Assembly: GCF_004154955.1 (NCBI RefSeq)
Contig: NZ_CP011524.1
Span: forward strand, 1,674,001-1,738,000
Direction of reading: 5' to 3'
Length of the DNA stretch: 64,000 nt
Source: Intestinimonas butyriciproducens
GTDB taxonomy: Bacteria; Bacillota; Clostridia; Oscillospirales; Oscillospiraceae
Shown: positions 42,311-51,878 of the stretch, piece by piece
Numbering within the stretch: position 1 is the first letter of the stretch
How the letters are laid out: each line of letters starts with the position of its first letter
Notes under the pieces: model-generated
Seen by the model: the letters and a program-made list of their open reading frames with translations, nothing else
Told to the model about the DNA's origin: nothing
Database searches by the model: none
Made by a program: the position numbers and the translations under genes

Positions 42311-44719
42311 TTACTGTTTCAAATTGAGGGTGGGCTCCACCCCTTGATGCCTGCCTGCCAGCCCGTCCAGATCCGGCAGCGTCTGCACGGCCTCGAATTC
42401 CAGTGCGCTGGAGAGCACCTCGTCCACATGCTCCACCGGAATGAAATGGAGGGCGTTCCGAACCGTCTGGTCGATATCTTCCAGATCACTCAGATTGTCA
42501 GCGGGCAAAATCACCGTCCGCATACCATTGCGGAGCGCGGCCATGGTCTTTTCTCGCAAACCGCCAATCGGCAGCACCCGGCCTCGGAGCGTGATCTCCC
42601 CCGTCATGGCCACATCCTGCTTTACAGCGGAGCCGGTAAGCGCGGATACCATGGCGGTAGCGATCGTGACGCCGGCGGAGGGGCCATCTTTGGGAACTGC
42701 TCCTTCCGGGAAGTGGACATGCAAATCTTTTGTCTTATAGAAGTCGGCCTCAATCCCCAACTGAGCGGCACGGCTGCGAATATAGCTCAAAGCAGCGTGG
42801 GCGGATTCCTTCATGACATCCCCCAGGTTGCCGGTGAGTTCCACTTTGCCGGAACCCGGGACTACATTTACCTCGACCTGGAGGATTTCTCCTCCCACAG
42901 AGGTCCAGGCCAGGCCGTTGACCACGCCGATCTGCCGCCCCGTCTCCCGCTTTTCAGGGTGATATTTCCGTACCCCCAGATATTGGGAGACGGTATCTCC
43001 TGTTAAGGAGATATGCTTTTCATTCCCTGTCACAATGCGCATAGCCGCTTTCCGGCACAAACTTGCCAGCTCCCGCTCCAAGACGCGCACCCCGGATTCC
43101 CGGGTATAGCCCGTAATGACCTCCCGAATGGCGTCATCCGTGAGCTTGAGCTGAGACTTCTTCAGTCCATGGCGTTTGAGCTCCTTGGGCAAAAGATGGT
43201 TTTTGACGATCTGGAGTTTTTCCTCGTCCGTATAGCTGGAGAGCTCAATGACCTCCATCCGGTCCAGCAGCGGCCTGGGAATGGTATCGGTCGTATTGGC
43301 GGTTGTGATAAACAGCACGTCGGAGAGATCGAAGGGCACTTCCAGGAAATGATCACGGAAGGTGGCATTTTGCTCTCCGTCCAGGACCTCCAACAGTGCG
43401 GAGGCCGGATCTCCGTGGATATCCGAGGCCAACTTGTCGATCTCGTCCAGAAGCAGGAGAGGGTTGGCGCTTCCCGCATGCCGAACGCCGTCAATGATAC
43501 GCCCCGGCATGGCTCCCACATATGTTTTTCTATGTCCGCGGATCTCCGCCTCGTCATGGATCCCGCCCAGCGAGATCCGGGCCAGCCTGCGCCCTGTGGC
43601 CCTGGCCACAGACATAGCGATTGAAGTTTTGCCCACTCCGGGAGGGCCCACCAGGCAGAGCACCTGTCCTTTCAGTTCGGGTGCGAGCTGTTTGACCGCC
43701 AGGAACTCCAGGACACGTTCCTTGACCTTATCCAGCCCATAGTGATCTGCATCCAACACTTTACGGGCCGCCTTCACATCTGTCCTTTCCCGGGTCCTTT
43801 TGCTCCACGGGAGATCCAGACATACATCCAAATAATTGCGGATCACGGTGGCCTCAGCGGAGCCAAAGGGCTGTTTGGAAAGGCGGTCCAGCTCTTTGTT
43901 CAGCTTTTTCTCCACCTCTTTCGGGAGCTTTGCCTTGGAGATCTTCTCCCGGTACTCTCCAAGCTCGCCATCGCCGGTCTCTCCCTCCCCCAGCTCGTTC
44001 TGGATCACCTTGAGCTGCTCCCTGAGATAGTAATCCCGCTGATTGCTGGTAAGCTGGTCGCGGACCTTGGACTGCATCTCCTGCTCCAATTCCAGCACAG
44101 ACACCTCTCGACCCAGTGCCTGTGAGAGCTTTTCCAATCTGCGTACCGGGCGCAGTTCCTCCAAGATTCCCTGCTTGTCCGAGGCGCGCATGGCGATGTT
44201 CTGGGCAATGTAGTCCGCGATATAACCCGGATCATCGCTGGCCAGAACGCTGATGAGGACATCCCCCGTCATGCGTGGTGAGAGCCCTGCATAGCTCTCA
44301 AAGAGCTCATAGGTGCTGCGGATCAGCGCCTCCGTCTTAGGGGTATTGCGAGTGTGTTCAGGGACGGGCAGGTATTCCACCTCTCCCTGAAGGAAGGGCG
44401 CGCTCTGGCTCAGCCCCAGCAGACGGCCGCGGCTGCTCCCCTCCACCATGACCCTCACATTACCACCGGGCAGGCGAAGGATCTGTTTTACATTGGAGAT
44501 GGTACCGATATGATAGAGGTCCTCCTGGCCGGGCTCTTCCACAGAGAGGTCGCGCTGAGCTACCAGGAAAATGGGCAGCCCCTCGCTCATCGCCTGGTCC
44601 AGGGCCTTGATTGAAGTGTCTCGGCCCACATCAAAGTGGAGGAGCATATTGGGGAAAATGGTAAGTCCCCGCAGCGCCAGGGCGGGCATGGTTACAACTG
44701 TATTCGGCTCAACAGCCAT
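42311..44719 (-). CDS. lon: ATP-dependent protease La
   Basis: Cytoplasmic AAA+ protease that degrades misfolded and regulatory proteins. The 802-residue protein has the N-terminal substrate-binding domain, Walker A GPPGVGKTS, and a catalytic Ser681 in PKDGPSAGV with Lys724, matching the Ser-Lys dyad. The ATG at 44719 gives the family N terminus; the open frame upstream to 44917 runs through the terminator and clpX. Confidence 0.97.
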   Translation of the reverse strand: MAVEPNTVVTMPALALRGLTIFPNMLLHFDVGRDTSIKALDQAMSEGLPIFLVAQRDLSVEEPGQEDLYHIGTISNVKQILRLPGGNVRVMVEGSSRGRLLGLSQSAPFLQGEVEYLPVPEHTRNTPKTEALIRSTYELFESYAGLSPRMTGDVLISVLASDDPGYIADYIAQNIAMRASDKQGILEELRPVRRLEKLSQALGREVSVLELEQEMQSKVRDQLTSNQRDYYLREQLKVIQNELGEGETGDGELGEYREKISKAKLPKEVEKKLNKELDRLSKQPFGSAEATVIRNYLDVCLDLPWSKRTRERTDVKAARKVLDADHYGLDKVKERVLEFLAVKQLAPELKGQVLCLVGPPGVGKTSIAMSVARATGRRLARISLGGIHDEAEIRGHRKTYVGAMPGRIIDGVRHAGSANPLLLLDEIDKLASDIHGDPASALLEVLDGEQNATFRDHFLEVPFDLSDVLFITTANTTDTIPRPLLDRMEVIELSSYTDEEKLQIVKNHLLPKELKRHGLKKSQLKLTDDAIREVITGYTRESGVRVLERELASLCRKAAMRIVTGNEKHISLTGDTVSQYLGVRKYHPEKRETGRQIGVVNGLAWTSVGGEILQVEVNVVPGSGKVELTGNLGDVMKESAHAALSYIRSRAAQLGIEADFYKTKDLHVHFPEGAVPKDGPSAGVTIATAMVSALTGSAVKQDVAMTGEITLRGRVLPIGGLREKTMAALRNGMRTVILPADNLSDLEDIDQTVRNALHFIPVEHVDEVLSSALEFEAVQTLPDLDGLAGRHQGVEPTLNLKQ

Positions 44720-44735
44720 GGAATCACTTCCTTTA

Positions 44736-44771
44736 CAAAAAGCAGGGCGGGAGACCGGCCCCCGTCCTGCT
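44736..44771 (-). terminator. terminator-like hairpin between clpX and lon
   Basis: Minus strand: AGCAGGACGGG pairs with CCCGCCCTGCT with one mismatch, followed by TTTTTG. It may attenuate lon relative to clpX. Confidence 0.65.
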
Positions 44772-44790
44772 TTCCTTGACAGAATCTGTT

Positions 44791-46107
44791 TTAAGAGACG
44801 TTGCTCTGGGTCCGAAGTCCACCGTGTTCGGCCCGCAGAGACGCGCCGCCCAGGCGGGGACGGGCGGGACGGTCGGAGTCGCGGGTGATCTCTGGATGGG
44901 CCCGTTCGGTGACGCACTCGGGCGTAATCACCACTCGGGCAATAGAAGCGTCGGAGGGCACGTCATACATGACCTGTGTCATGACCTCCTCCAGCACAGC
45001 CCTAAGGCCCCGGGCACCGATTCCGCGCGCAATGGCCTTCTCCGCGGCCGCTGTCAGCGCTTCCGGCTGGAATTCCAGATCCACATTGTCATATTCCAGC
45101 AGCTTCTTATATTGCTTGACCAGCGCATTTTTGGGCTCCGTCAGAATGCGGACCAACTGCTCCTGATTCAGGGACTGAAGCGCTGTAATGACAGGCAGAC
45201 GGCCTACCAGCTCGGGAATGATGCCGAACTTCAGAAGATCATGGGGCTGGATCTCCCGCAGAAGGGCCGACATATCCTTCTTCTTTTTGCTCTCGATCTC
45301 TGCGCCGAACCCGATGGTCTTTTTGTCCAGGCGCTGCTCAATGATCTTTTCAATGCCGTCAAAGGCTCCGCCGCAGATAAACAGAATGTTTTTGGTGTTG
45401 ATCTGAATGAACTCCTGGTGAGGATGCTTCCGACCGCCCTGAGGCGGGACATTGGCCACGGTTCCCTCCAAGATCTTCAGCAGCGCCTGCTGCACGCCCT
45501 CACCGGACACATCCCGGGTAATCGAGGTATTCTCACTCTTCCGGGCGATTTTATCGATCTCATCCACATAGATGATGCCGCGTTGGGCCAGCTCAATATC
45601 ATAGTCGGCAGCCTGCACCAGGCGCAGAAGGATATTCTCCACGTCGTCGCCCACATAGCCCGCCTCTGTCAGCGTGGTGGCGTCAGCAATGGCAAAGGGC
45701 ACCTTCAGGATACGGGCCAGCGTCTGTGCGAAGAGGGTCTTGCCGCAGCCGGTGGGTCCTATGAGCAGAATGTTGCTCTTTTGAAGCTCCACATCATCTC
45801 CACCGCCGAAGTAGATACGCTTATAGTGATTGTATACCGCCACAGAGAGGGCCACTTTGGCGTCTTCCTGGCCGATGATATACTCGTCCAGCACATCCCG
45901 GATCTCTTTGGGAGTGGGGATCACGTCGGGAATATCCGGGCGCTCCTCCTCCACGTCGTCTCCGGCATCCTCCAGGATACTCATGCAGAGCTGGACGCAT
46001 TCGTTGCAGATATATGCGCCCGGGCCCGCAATGATGCGGGAGACCTGCTCCTGATGTTTGCCGCAGAAAGAGCAGCGGACCGGACGTTTGTCGTCGTTTT
46101 TGGGCAT
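44791..46107 (-). CDS. clpX: ATP-dependent Clp protease ATP-binding subunit
   Basis: AAA+ unfoldase of ClpXP. The zinc-binding domain has Cys12, Cys15, Cys34 and Cys37. Walker A GPTGCGKT is at 117-124, with the IGF loop (KTIGFGAEI) that docks on ClpP and the RKSE region of the pore. The C-terminal 30 residues are poorly conserved and basic. Length 438. It lies downstream of clpP and upstream of lon. Confidence 0.97.
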   Translation of the reverse strand: MPKNDDKRPVRCSFCGKHQEQVSRIIAGPGAYICNECVQLCMSILEDAGDDVEEERPDIPDVIPTPKEIRDVLDEYIIGQEDAKVALSVAVYNHYKRIYFGGGDDVELQKSNILLIGPTGCGKTLFAQTLARILKVPFAIADATTLTEAGYVGDDVENILLRLVQAADYDIELAQRGIIYVDEIDKIARKSENTSITRDVSGEGVQQALLKILEGTVANVPPQGGRKHPHQEFIQINTKNILFICGGAFDGIEKIIEQRLDKKTIGFGAEIESKKKKDMSALLREIQPHDLLKFGIIPELVGRLPVITALQSLNQEQLVRILTEPKNALVKQYKKLLEYDNVDLEFQPEALTAAAEKAIARGIGARGLRAVLEEVMTQVMYDVPSDASIARVVITPECVTERAHPEITRDSDRPARPRLGGASLRAEHGGLRTQSNVS

Positions 46108-46158
46108 AGGGCTTCACCTCGAATCGGACGGAATACCGTCCACAAATACTAAGCGGCG

Positions 46159-46192
46159 CAGGGGAGCGGAACGCGACGGCCCCGCTCCCCTG
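46159..46192 (-). other. strong intercistronic hairpin between clpP and clpX
   Basis: Perfect 11-bp stem (CAGGGGAGCGG / CCGCTCCCCTG), with no U-run behind it on the minus strand. Possibly an mRNA processing or stability element rather than a terminator. A smaller GGACGG/CCGTCC stem lies at 46126-46141. Confidence 0.5.
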
Positions 46193-46204
46193 TCAAATCC
46201 GTTT

Positions 46205-46795
46205 TTACTGCTTGGTAATGACCTTATCGATGAGGCCGTATTCCATGGCTTCATCGGCAGACATAAAATTATCGCGCTCACAGTCGGCAGTCACGACCTC
46301 CAGCGGCTTTCCCGTGTTCTCGGCCAGGATCTTGTTCATTCGCTTTTTGATGATCTCCAGACGCTTCAGGTGGATGGCCATGTCAGTGATCTGACCCTGT
46401 GTGCCGGCGGAGGGCTGATGGATCATGATCTCTGCGTTGGGAAGCGCGAATCGCTTTCCCTTCGCTCCGGAGGAGAGCAAAAAGGCCCCCATACTGGCCG
46501 CCATGCCGATGCAGATGGTGGAAACATCACACTTTACATACTGCATGGTGTCATAAATAGCCATGCCGTCGGTGACAGACCCGCCGGGACTGTTGATGTA
46601 AAACTGGATGTCCTTGTCCGGGTCCTGTGCCTCCAGATAGAGAAGCTGTGCCACCACCAAACTGGCCGTAGTGGCGTTCACTTCTTCCCCCAAAAAGACA
46701 ATACGGTCGTTAAGCAGACGGGAGAAGATGTCGTAGGACCGCTCTCCACGGTTGGTCTGTTCAACAACATAGGGTACTAGGCTGGATTGAATCAT
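46205..46795 (-). CDS. clpP: ATP-dependent Clp protease proteolytic subunit
   Basis: Serine protease barrel of ClpXP and ClpCP. A 196-residue protein with catalytic Ser101 (GMAASMGA), His126 (IHQPS) and Asp175. [20 protein letters not shown] is the normal N terminus. AAAGGAG lies ten bases before the ATG at 46795; the frame extends to 46831 without a site. Confidence 0.97.
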   Translation of the reverse strand: MIQSSLVPYVVEQTNRGERSYDIFSRLLNDRIVFLGEEVNATTASLVVAQLLYLEAQDPDKDIQFYINSPGGSVTDGMAIYDTMQYVKCDVSTICIGMAASMGAFLLSSGAKGKRFALPNAEIMIHQPSAGTQGQITDMAIHLKRLEIIKKRMNKILAENTGKPLEVVTADCERDNFMSADEAMEYGLIDKVITKQ

Positions 46796-46877
46796 GATGC
46801 GCAAACTCCTTTTCCATTGACAGACAGTCATGCTTAGAAAGTATGCCCGTCGGGAGGAAGGTTATTCCTACAGATTG

Positions 46878-48281
46878 TTACTCGGCTTCGCCGACCTTGG
46901 AAGTGCCCTTTTTGGCCCGGGAAGCGGTCTTCTTCTTGGGTGCCTCTTCCGCAGACGCACCTTCCTCCTCCACGTCTTTCTTGGCGCTCTTTTTTGCCGC
47001 CTTCTTAGGCTTCACGGCCTTGACGTTTTCCTTTACCACACCCATGGCCTTCCGCCGGAGAAGCGTGGTCTTTACGTCCTCAGCGGGGGCGGCTGCCTTC
47101 ACCTGCTCCGCCTCCATACCATATTGTTCGGCGAGGGACTTGTACTCGTCCGCCAGTTCCTCCTCGCTGATCTCCAGCTTCTCCGCTTCGGCCACAGCGT
47201 CCAGAGCCATTTCAGATTTGATCTGGTGCTCAGCGGCAGCCTTCGCCTGTTCCTTCATGGCATCCAGCGTCTGTCCCGTCATCTGCAAATACTGCTGGAA
47301 AGGCAGGCCCTGACGCTCGAAGCGATCTGCGTATTCCTGAAGCACCTGGTCAGCCCGGAAATCCACCATAGCCTCCGGGAGCTCCACCTCCAGCACGCCG
47401 ATCAGGGCATCCGTCACCGCGTCCTCGAAAGCGTGCTCAGCCGCATGCTCACGGCGGTCTCTGAGTTTTTCCGCCAGATCCTTCCGGAACTCCTCCAGAG
47501 TATCGAACTCGGAGACATCCTTGGCAAACTCATCGTCCACCACCGGAGCCTGGGGTTCCTTGACCTCGTGGACCTTAATCTTGAACACGACGGCCTTGCC
47601 GGCAAGCTCAGGGCTGTAGTCCTCGGGGAAGGTCACGTCCAGATCCTTCTCATCACCGGGCTTGAGTCCGACCACGCCCTCTTCAAAGCCGGGAATAAAG
47701 GAGTGAGATCCCAGCTCCAGAGCATAGTTCTCCCCCTTGCCGCCTTCAAAGGGCACTCCGTTGTCAAAGCCCTCGAAATCAATGAGAACAGTGTCGCCCT
47801 CTTTGGCCTCGCGCTCCACGTTCACCAGGCGGGTGGCACGCTGAATGAAAGGCTTGAGCTCATTTTCCACGTCCTCGTCGGTGATGTTGACTTCCTCTTT
47901 CGACGCAGCGAGTCCTTTATACTCGCCGATCTTGTACTCAGGCTTTACGGTAACCAAGGCTTTAAATGTAAAGCCGTCCTTGCCGACCTCCAGGACTTCT
48001 ACCTTCGGATAGGCCACGGGGTCCAGGCCCTCCTGCTCCACAGCCTGGGCATAAGCGTTAGGATAGAGCTCGTCGATGGCGTCCTCATAGAACACGCCGG
48101 AGCCATACATACCCTCGATGATCTTGCGGGGAGCGTGGCCCTTCCGGAACCCGGGAACGGCGATATTCTTCCGGTTCTTCCGGTAGACCTTATCCACCGC
48201 GGCCTCAAACTCCTCGGCGCCGACCTCGATGACCAGCTCGATGGCGCTATTCTCCTGTTTTTCTTTACTCTTGACGTTCAT
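46878..48281 (-). CDS. tig: trigger factor (ribosome-bound chaperone, peptidyl-prolyl isomerase)
   Basis: Ribosome-associated chaperone. The N-terminal ribosome-binding domain carries GFRKGHAPRKII; the FKBP-type PPIase domain is about residues 150-240, with GDTVLIDFEGF; the helical C-terminal arms follow. The last 45 residues form a Lys/Ala-rich, then acidic, extension (from about 420) that is longer than in B. subtilis. Length 467. Heads the tig-clpP-clpX-lon-ysxC series. Confidence 0.96.
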   Translation of the reverse strand: MNVKSKEKQENSAIELVIEVGAEEFEAAVDKVYRKNRKNIAVPGFRKGHAPRKIIEGMYGSGVFYEDAIDELYPNAYAQAVEQEGLDPVAYPKVEVLEVGKDGFTFKALVTVKPEYKIGEYKGLAASKEEVNITDEDVENELKPFIQRATRLVNVEREAKEGDTVLIDFEGFDNGVPFEGGKGENYALELGSHSFIPGFEEGVVGLKPGDEKDLDVTFPEDYSPELAGKAVVFKIKVHEVKEPQAPVVDDEFAKDVSEFDTLEEFRKDLAEKLRDRREHAAEHAFEDAVTDALIGVLEVELPEAMVDFRADQVLQEYADRFERQGLPFQQYLQMTGQTLDAMKEQAKAAAEHQIKSEMALDAVAEAEKLEISEEELADEYKSLAEQYGMEAEQVKAAAPAEDVKTTLLRRKAMGVVKENVKAVKPKKAAKKSAKKDVEEEGASAEEAPKKKTASRAKKGTSKVGEAE

Positions 48282-48331
48282 CTACTTACTTCCTCCTGAA
48301 TGTGTAATACGACATTGCCAGAATCCAACCT

Positions 48332-48340
48332 ATATTACCA
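48332..48340 (-). promoter_or_regulatory. possible extended -10 promoter of tig
   Basis: Minus strand TGGTAATAT (TG-n-TAATAT), with no good -35 at 17 bases. About 45 bases upstream of the ATG region, which has AGGAGGAAG. I see no CIRCE or CtsR-type site. Confidence 0.35.
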
Positions 48341-48386
48341 GATAATTGTGAACATTTCTACTCTTTTTTTCAAAAACGAAAAAATT

Positions 48387-49076
48387 TTAAGGCAGGATGC
48401 GCTTGGGCGCAAAACGGAGATAGTCCGCTGCCACCAGATGGTACTCCACCTTCCCCCGGACTCCTTCCACCGCAAGGCGGTGGCTGCCTCCGTGCAGATG
48501 TCCGTAGTAGCAGGTTTTTACCCCATACTGTTCCAAAAGTGCGATGATCTCCGGGCAGGTATAGCCCTCATAACAGGGCGGATAATGCAGAAAACAGAGC
48601 TTGGGATGCTCCCCCGCCGCCTTCAAAGAGGCCTCCAGCCGGATCAGTTCCCGGCGGAACACCTTTTCATTGTGGCCCGCCTGGTCCTCCTCATAAAACC
48701 ACCCCCGTGTGCCGCACAGGGCTGTCTCACCATAGAGATGGCAATTATTGTGGAGAAGCTCCAGCGTATGAAAGCCATTCTCTGAGAAAAAACGGTTCAT
48801 TTTCGCCGCCGTGGTCCACCAATAGTCATGATTTCCCTTCAGGAGGAGCTTTCTCTTCCCAGGCAGGGCGTCCAGAAACGCAAAATCCCTCCGCGCCTCC
48901 TCCAGGCTCATCCCCCAGGAAATATCGCCGCAGAGTACCACCGTGTCGTCGTTCCCCACCGCCTGAAATCCGGCGGAGAGCTTGTCCACATACCCGCTCC
49001 ACGCTCCGCCGAATACATCCATCGGTTTGTTCGACCCCAGGGACAAATGGGGGTCGCCAATTGCAAACAGGGCCAA
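48387..49076 (-). CDS. metallophosphoesterase
   Basis: A 229-residue calcineurin-like phosphoesterase. Metal motifs in order: GDPH near the N terminus, GDISW, GNHDYWW, and GHLHG. Cytoplasmic, substrate unknown. It starts with TTG at 49076 in frame with ALFAIGDPHLS; AGGTGATGG lies before it. The neighbouring ATG is out of frame. Follows thrC after 18 bases. Confidence 0.9.
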   Translation of the reverse strand: MALFAIGDPHLSLGSNKPMDVFGGAWSGYVDKLSAGFQAVGNDDTVVLCGDISWGMSLEEARRDFAFLDALPGKRKLLLKGNHDYWWTTAAKMNRFFSENGFHTLELLHNNCHLYGETALCGTRGWFYEEDQAGHNEKVFRRELIRLEASLKAAGEHPKLCFLHYPPCYEGYTCPEIIALLEQYGVKTCYYGHLHGGSHRLAVEGVRGKVEYHLVAADYLRFAPKRILP

Positions 49077-49094
49077 ACCATCACCTCAGTCTCT

Positions 49095-50582
49095 TTATTT
49101 CAGCATCTCCAGCACCCGGTCGGCCATGTGCTCCTTTTCCGTCACCTGGTCAAACCGCACGGCCTTATCCTTGAGGGCGGCAAGAGGGGCCGGCACCGGT
49201 TCGCCCGTAAGCGCGGTCAGTTGGTCTAGGATGCCGGTGCCCTGCGCCAGCTCGGTTGCCCCCAGTGCGCCCAGCACGCTGTCGCAGAACTTGAAGGGGC
49301 TTGCCGTAGAGACCACCACGGTGGGCGTTTCGTCCCCTGTCTCAGCCCGATATTGATCCAGGACATGGAACGCCACAGCCGTGTGGGTATCGATGAGATA
49401 GTGGTGATCCTTCCACATCCGTGCGATCCTGGCCTGTGTCTGGACGTCATCACAGCAGCCGGCGGCAAAATGGCGGCCGAGCTGCTTTTTGACCTTTTCG
49501 CTCACCTCATAGCGGCCATTGGCAGACAGCTCTTCCATATAGGCCTTGACCGCCCCATCATCCCGCTCTGTAAACTCAAAGAGCATCCGCTCCAGGTTCG
49601 AGGAAATGAGGATATCCATGGAGGGGGACATGGTGTTGTAAAAGCTCCGGTTCCGGTCGTATACGCCGGTTTGGATAAAATCCGTAAGGACGTTGTTGCG
49701 GTTGGAGGCGCAGATCAGCTTGCGGATGGGCACCCCCATCTCTTTGGCATAATAGGCCGAGAGAATGTTGCCGAAGTTGCCGGTGGGCACGCACACATTG
49801 ATGGGATCCCCTTTCTGGATCCTGCCCTCCTTCAGCAAATCGCAGTAGGCGGAGATGTAGTAGACGATCTGCGGCAGGATACGGCCCCAGTTGATGGAGT
49901 TGGCGGAGGAGAAAAAGAACCCCCGCCCCGCCAAGGTATCCCGCAGGGCCGCATCGGAAAAGAGCCGTTTCACCCCTGTTTGGGCGTCGTCAAAATTGCC
50001 TACCACGGCACAGACGCCCACGTTGTCTCCCTCCTGAGTCTGCATCTGAAGCTGCTGGATATCGGAGACGCCGTCCTTGGGATAGAACACCAGGATACGG
50101 GTCTTATTCACGTCCTTGAAGCCCTCCAGCGCGGCTTTGCCGGTGTCGCCGGAGGTGGCCACCAAGATGCACACTGTCTTTTGCTCCTCATTTTTCACCA
50201 GAGAGGCGGAAAGGAGATGCGGCAGCATCTGTAAGGCCATATCTTTAAACGCACAGGTGGGCCCGTGCCAGAGCTCCAGACAATAGGTGCTCTCATCCAC
50301 ACGCCGGACCGGCGCCACGTCCTTCTCATCAAACTTATCCTGTCCATATGCCCGGGATGCAAAGGAGGAGAGTTCCGAGGCCGTAAAATCGTCCAGATAT
50401 GCGTTCATAACATAGACCGCCCGCTGCTGATAGGACATGTCCGTCATGGTCGCCAACCCGTTAGAGGATAGCTTCGGCAACACCTCCGGTGTCAGCAGCC
50501 CGCCATCCGCAGCAAGCCCCTGAGCAATGGCCTGGGCCGCGCTGCACTTCTGATTCTTATTTCGCGTGCTTACATATTGCAT
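49095..50582 (-). CDS. thrC: threonine synthase
   Basis: PLP enzyme forming threonine from O-phosphohomoserine. A 495-residue type with the PLP lysine in HGPTCAFKDMALQ (Lys113) and the phosphate-binding TGNFGN. It overlaps the end of the dipeptidase gene by 13 bases and has only a weak ribosome-binding site, so coupled translation is likely. No other threonine genes are in the window. Confidence 0.95.
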   Translation of the reverse strand: MQYVSTRNKNQKCSAAQAIAQGLAADGGLLTPEVLPKLSSNGLATMTDMSYQQRAVYVMNAYLDDFTASELSSFASRAYGQDKFDEKDVAPVRRVDESTYCLELWHGPTCAFKDMALQMLPHLLSASLVKNEEQKTVCILVATSGDTGKAALEGFKDVNKTRILVFYPKDGVSDIQQLQMQTQEGDNVGVCAVVGNFDDAQTGVKRLFSDAALRDTLAGRGFFFSSANSINWGRILPQIVYYISAYCDLLKEGRIQKGDPINVCVPTGNFGNILSAYYAKEMGVPIRKLICASNRNNVLTDFIQTGVYDRNRSFYNTMSPSMDILISSNLERMLFEFTERDDGAVKAYMEELSANGRYEVSEKVKKQLGRHFAAGCCDDVQTQARIARMWKDHHYLIDTHTAVAFHVLDQYRAETGDETPTVVVSTASPFKFCDSVLGALGATELAQGTGILDQLTALTGEPVPAPLAALKDKAVRFDQVTEKEHMADRVLEMLK

Positions 50583-51520
50583 ACTTCGTTCACTACCCTC
50601 ATCAGATTGGTATAAAAGAGGCCGCGCACCAGCTCTTCACTGTAGTTGCGCCGAAGCAGGGCCTCATAGAGCTTGTCCATATCCTGAATGCCACCGATGC
50701 CCTCCGGGAGCCGGGTACAGCCGTCCCAGTCGCCGCCCAGGGCCACGTTCCGCTCACCGCCCAGAGACAGGAAACGCTCCAAATGGGCAATCACCGTGTC
50801 TATGTCCGGGGCTTCCCCGAGAAAGCCCGCATACATATTGAGTCCGGCTACGCCATTCTTTTTTATTATCGCAGTAAATTGAGCATCGGTCAAGTTTCTA
50901 GTGTTGAAAAATACGGACCTGGAATTGGAATGTGTGGCGATAATGGGGCGTGTGGAGACCTCTATCACATCCCAAAATCCCGGATCGGAGAGGTGGGATA
51001 CGTCCACCAGCATCCCCAGGGCGTCCATCTCCCGGACAAAGGCCCTTCCCTGCTCCGAGAGTCCCCGGTCCTGCTCCTTGGCGTTGGTGCCGGAGAGAGC
51101 ATTGGGATGGTTCCAGGTGAGATTCACGGCACGGACGCCCATCTTATGGGCAATGCGAAGCTTTTCCAGGTCACAGTCCAAAAGCTCCGCCCCCTCGGCG
51201 GAAAAAAAGGCGGCCGCCTTTCCCGCTTGAAACGCCGCTTCCGCTTCAGCACCGGTGCGGCAGAGCGCCACACGGTCCGAGTTGGCCTCCAGCTCCCACT
51301 GAAGCAGCGCGGCCTCCTCCAGAAATACCTCCCACAGGGCACGCCCCGGCATGTCCTCCGGAGATCCAAACGCCGCAAAAAATTGAGCGTACCGTCCAAA
51401 TTTCCGGGTCCGCTCCAGATCCAGATGACCGGGGCTGCGGCACATAGACATCCCTTCCAGATAACACTTCAATATGGTGTCGCAGTGCCCGTCAAACAGA
51501 TCAATCACATCAAAACGCAT
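50570..51520 (-). CDS. membrane dipeptidase-family (M19) peptidase
   Basis: A 316-residue zinc dipeptidase of the renal-dipeptidase type. Metal ligands are in DGHCDT near residue 10, a central glutamate (FFSAEGAE), VDVSHLSD and THSNSR, and LGGDWDG towards the end. Such enzymes hydrolyse dipeptides, including D-amino-acid-containing ones. No signal peptide, so probably cytoplasmic. The start overlaps the yraN stop by 11 bases. Confidence 0.9.
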   Translation of the reverse strand: MRFDVIDLFDGHCDTILKCYLEGMSMCRSPGHLDLERTRKFGRYAQFFAAFGSPEDMPGRALWEVFLEEAALLQWELEANSDRVALCRTGAEAEAAFQAGKAAAFFSAEGAELLDCDLEKLRIAHKMGVRAVNLTWNHPNALSGTNAKEQDRGLSEQGRAFVREMDALGMLVDVSHLSDPGFWDVIEVSTRPIIATHSNSRSVFFNTRNLTDAQFTAIIKKNGVAGLNMYAGFLGEAPDIDTVIAHLERFLSLGGERNVALGGDWDGCTRLPEGIGGIQDMDKLYEALLRRNYSEELVRGLFYTNLMRVVNEVCNM

Positions 51521-51878
51521 CCTCTATGTAGATAATTTCCGGCGCTCTCGTCGCAATCCCGTCCGGCGCGTAAACCTCCGCCACATCAAACCTGGGCTGA
51601 AGGTCCGTGGGGTGCTGAGAGAGATACAGTTCCGCCGACGTACGCAGCCGCTCCTGTTTCCGCCGGTCTACTGCCGCCCGCGCCGGGGCAAAATCGGCAT
51701 TTTTCCTGAGCTTGACTTCTATAAAGGTAATATACTTGCTATTTTCTGCAATCAGGTCGATTTCCCCAAAACGGCACTGCCATCCGGCGGCCACCAGCCG
51801 CCACCCTTTCCTCCTCAGATCCTCCGCCGCCACGGCTTCGCCCCATCTGCCCAGCAGCCTAGCCGCGCCCCCGTTCAT
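51510..51878 (-). CDS. YraN/UPF0102-family predicted endonuclease-like protein
   Basis: A 122-residue protein with a PD-(D/E)XK-like core: RFGEIDLIA and TFIEVKLRK. The N-terminal GRWGEAVAAEDLRRKGW is typical. Function is not established; it is almost always next to rnhB in Firmicutes, as here (ATGA overlap). A role in DNA processing is inference. Confidence 0.9.
   Translation of the reverse strand: MNGGAARLLGRWGEAVAAEDLRRKGWRLVAAGWQCRFGEIDLIAENSKYITFIEVKLRKNADFAPARAAVDRRKQERLRTSAELYLSQHPTDLQPRFDVAEVYAPDGIATRAPEIIYIEDAF

Noticed and set aside
42311-44917. Lon start at 44917
   Set aside because: It passes through the clpX-lon hairpin and the end of clpX. The ATG at 44719 gives the normal N terminus.
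44776-46152. Long plus-strand ORF opposite clpX
   Set aside because: Mirror of clpX codon bias; no family similarity.
46830-48299. Long plus-strand ORF opposite tig
   Set aside because: Antisense shadow of trigger factor; low-complexity Leu/Arg/His composition.
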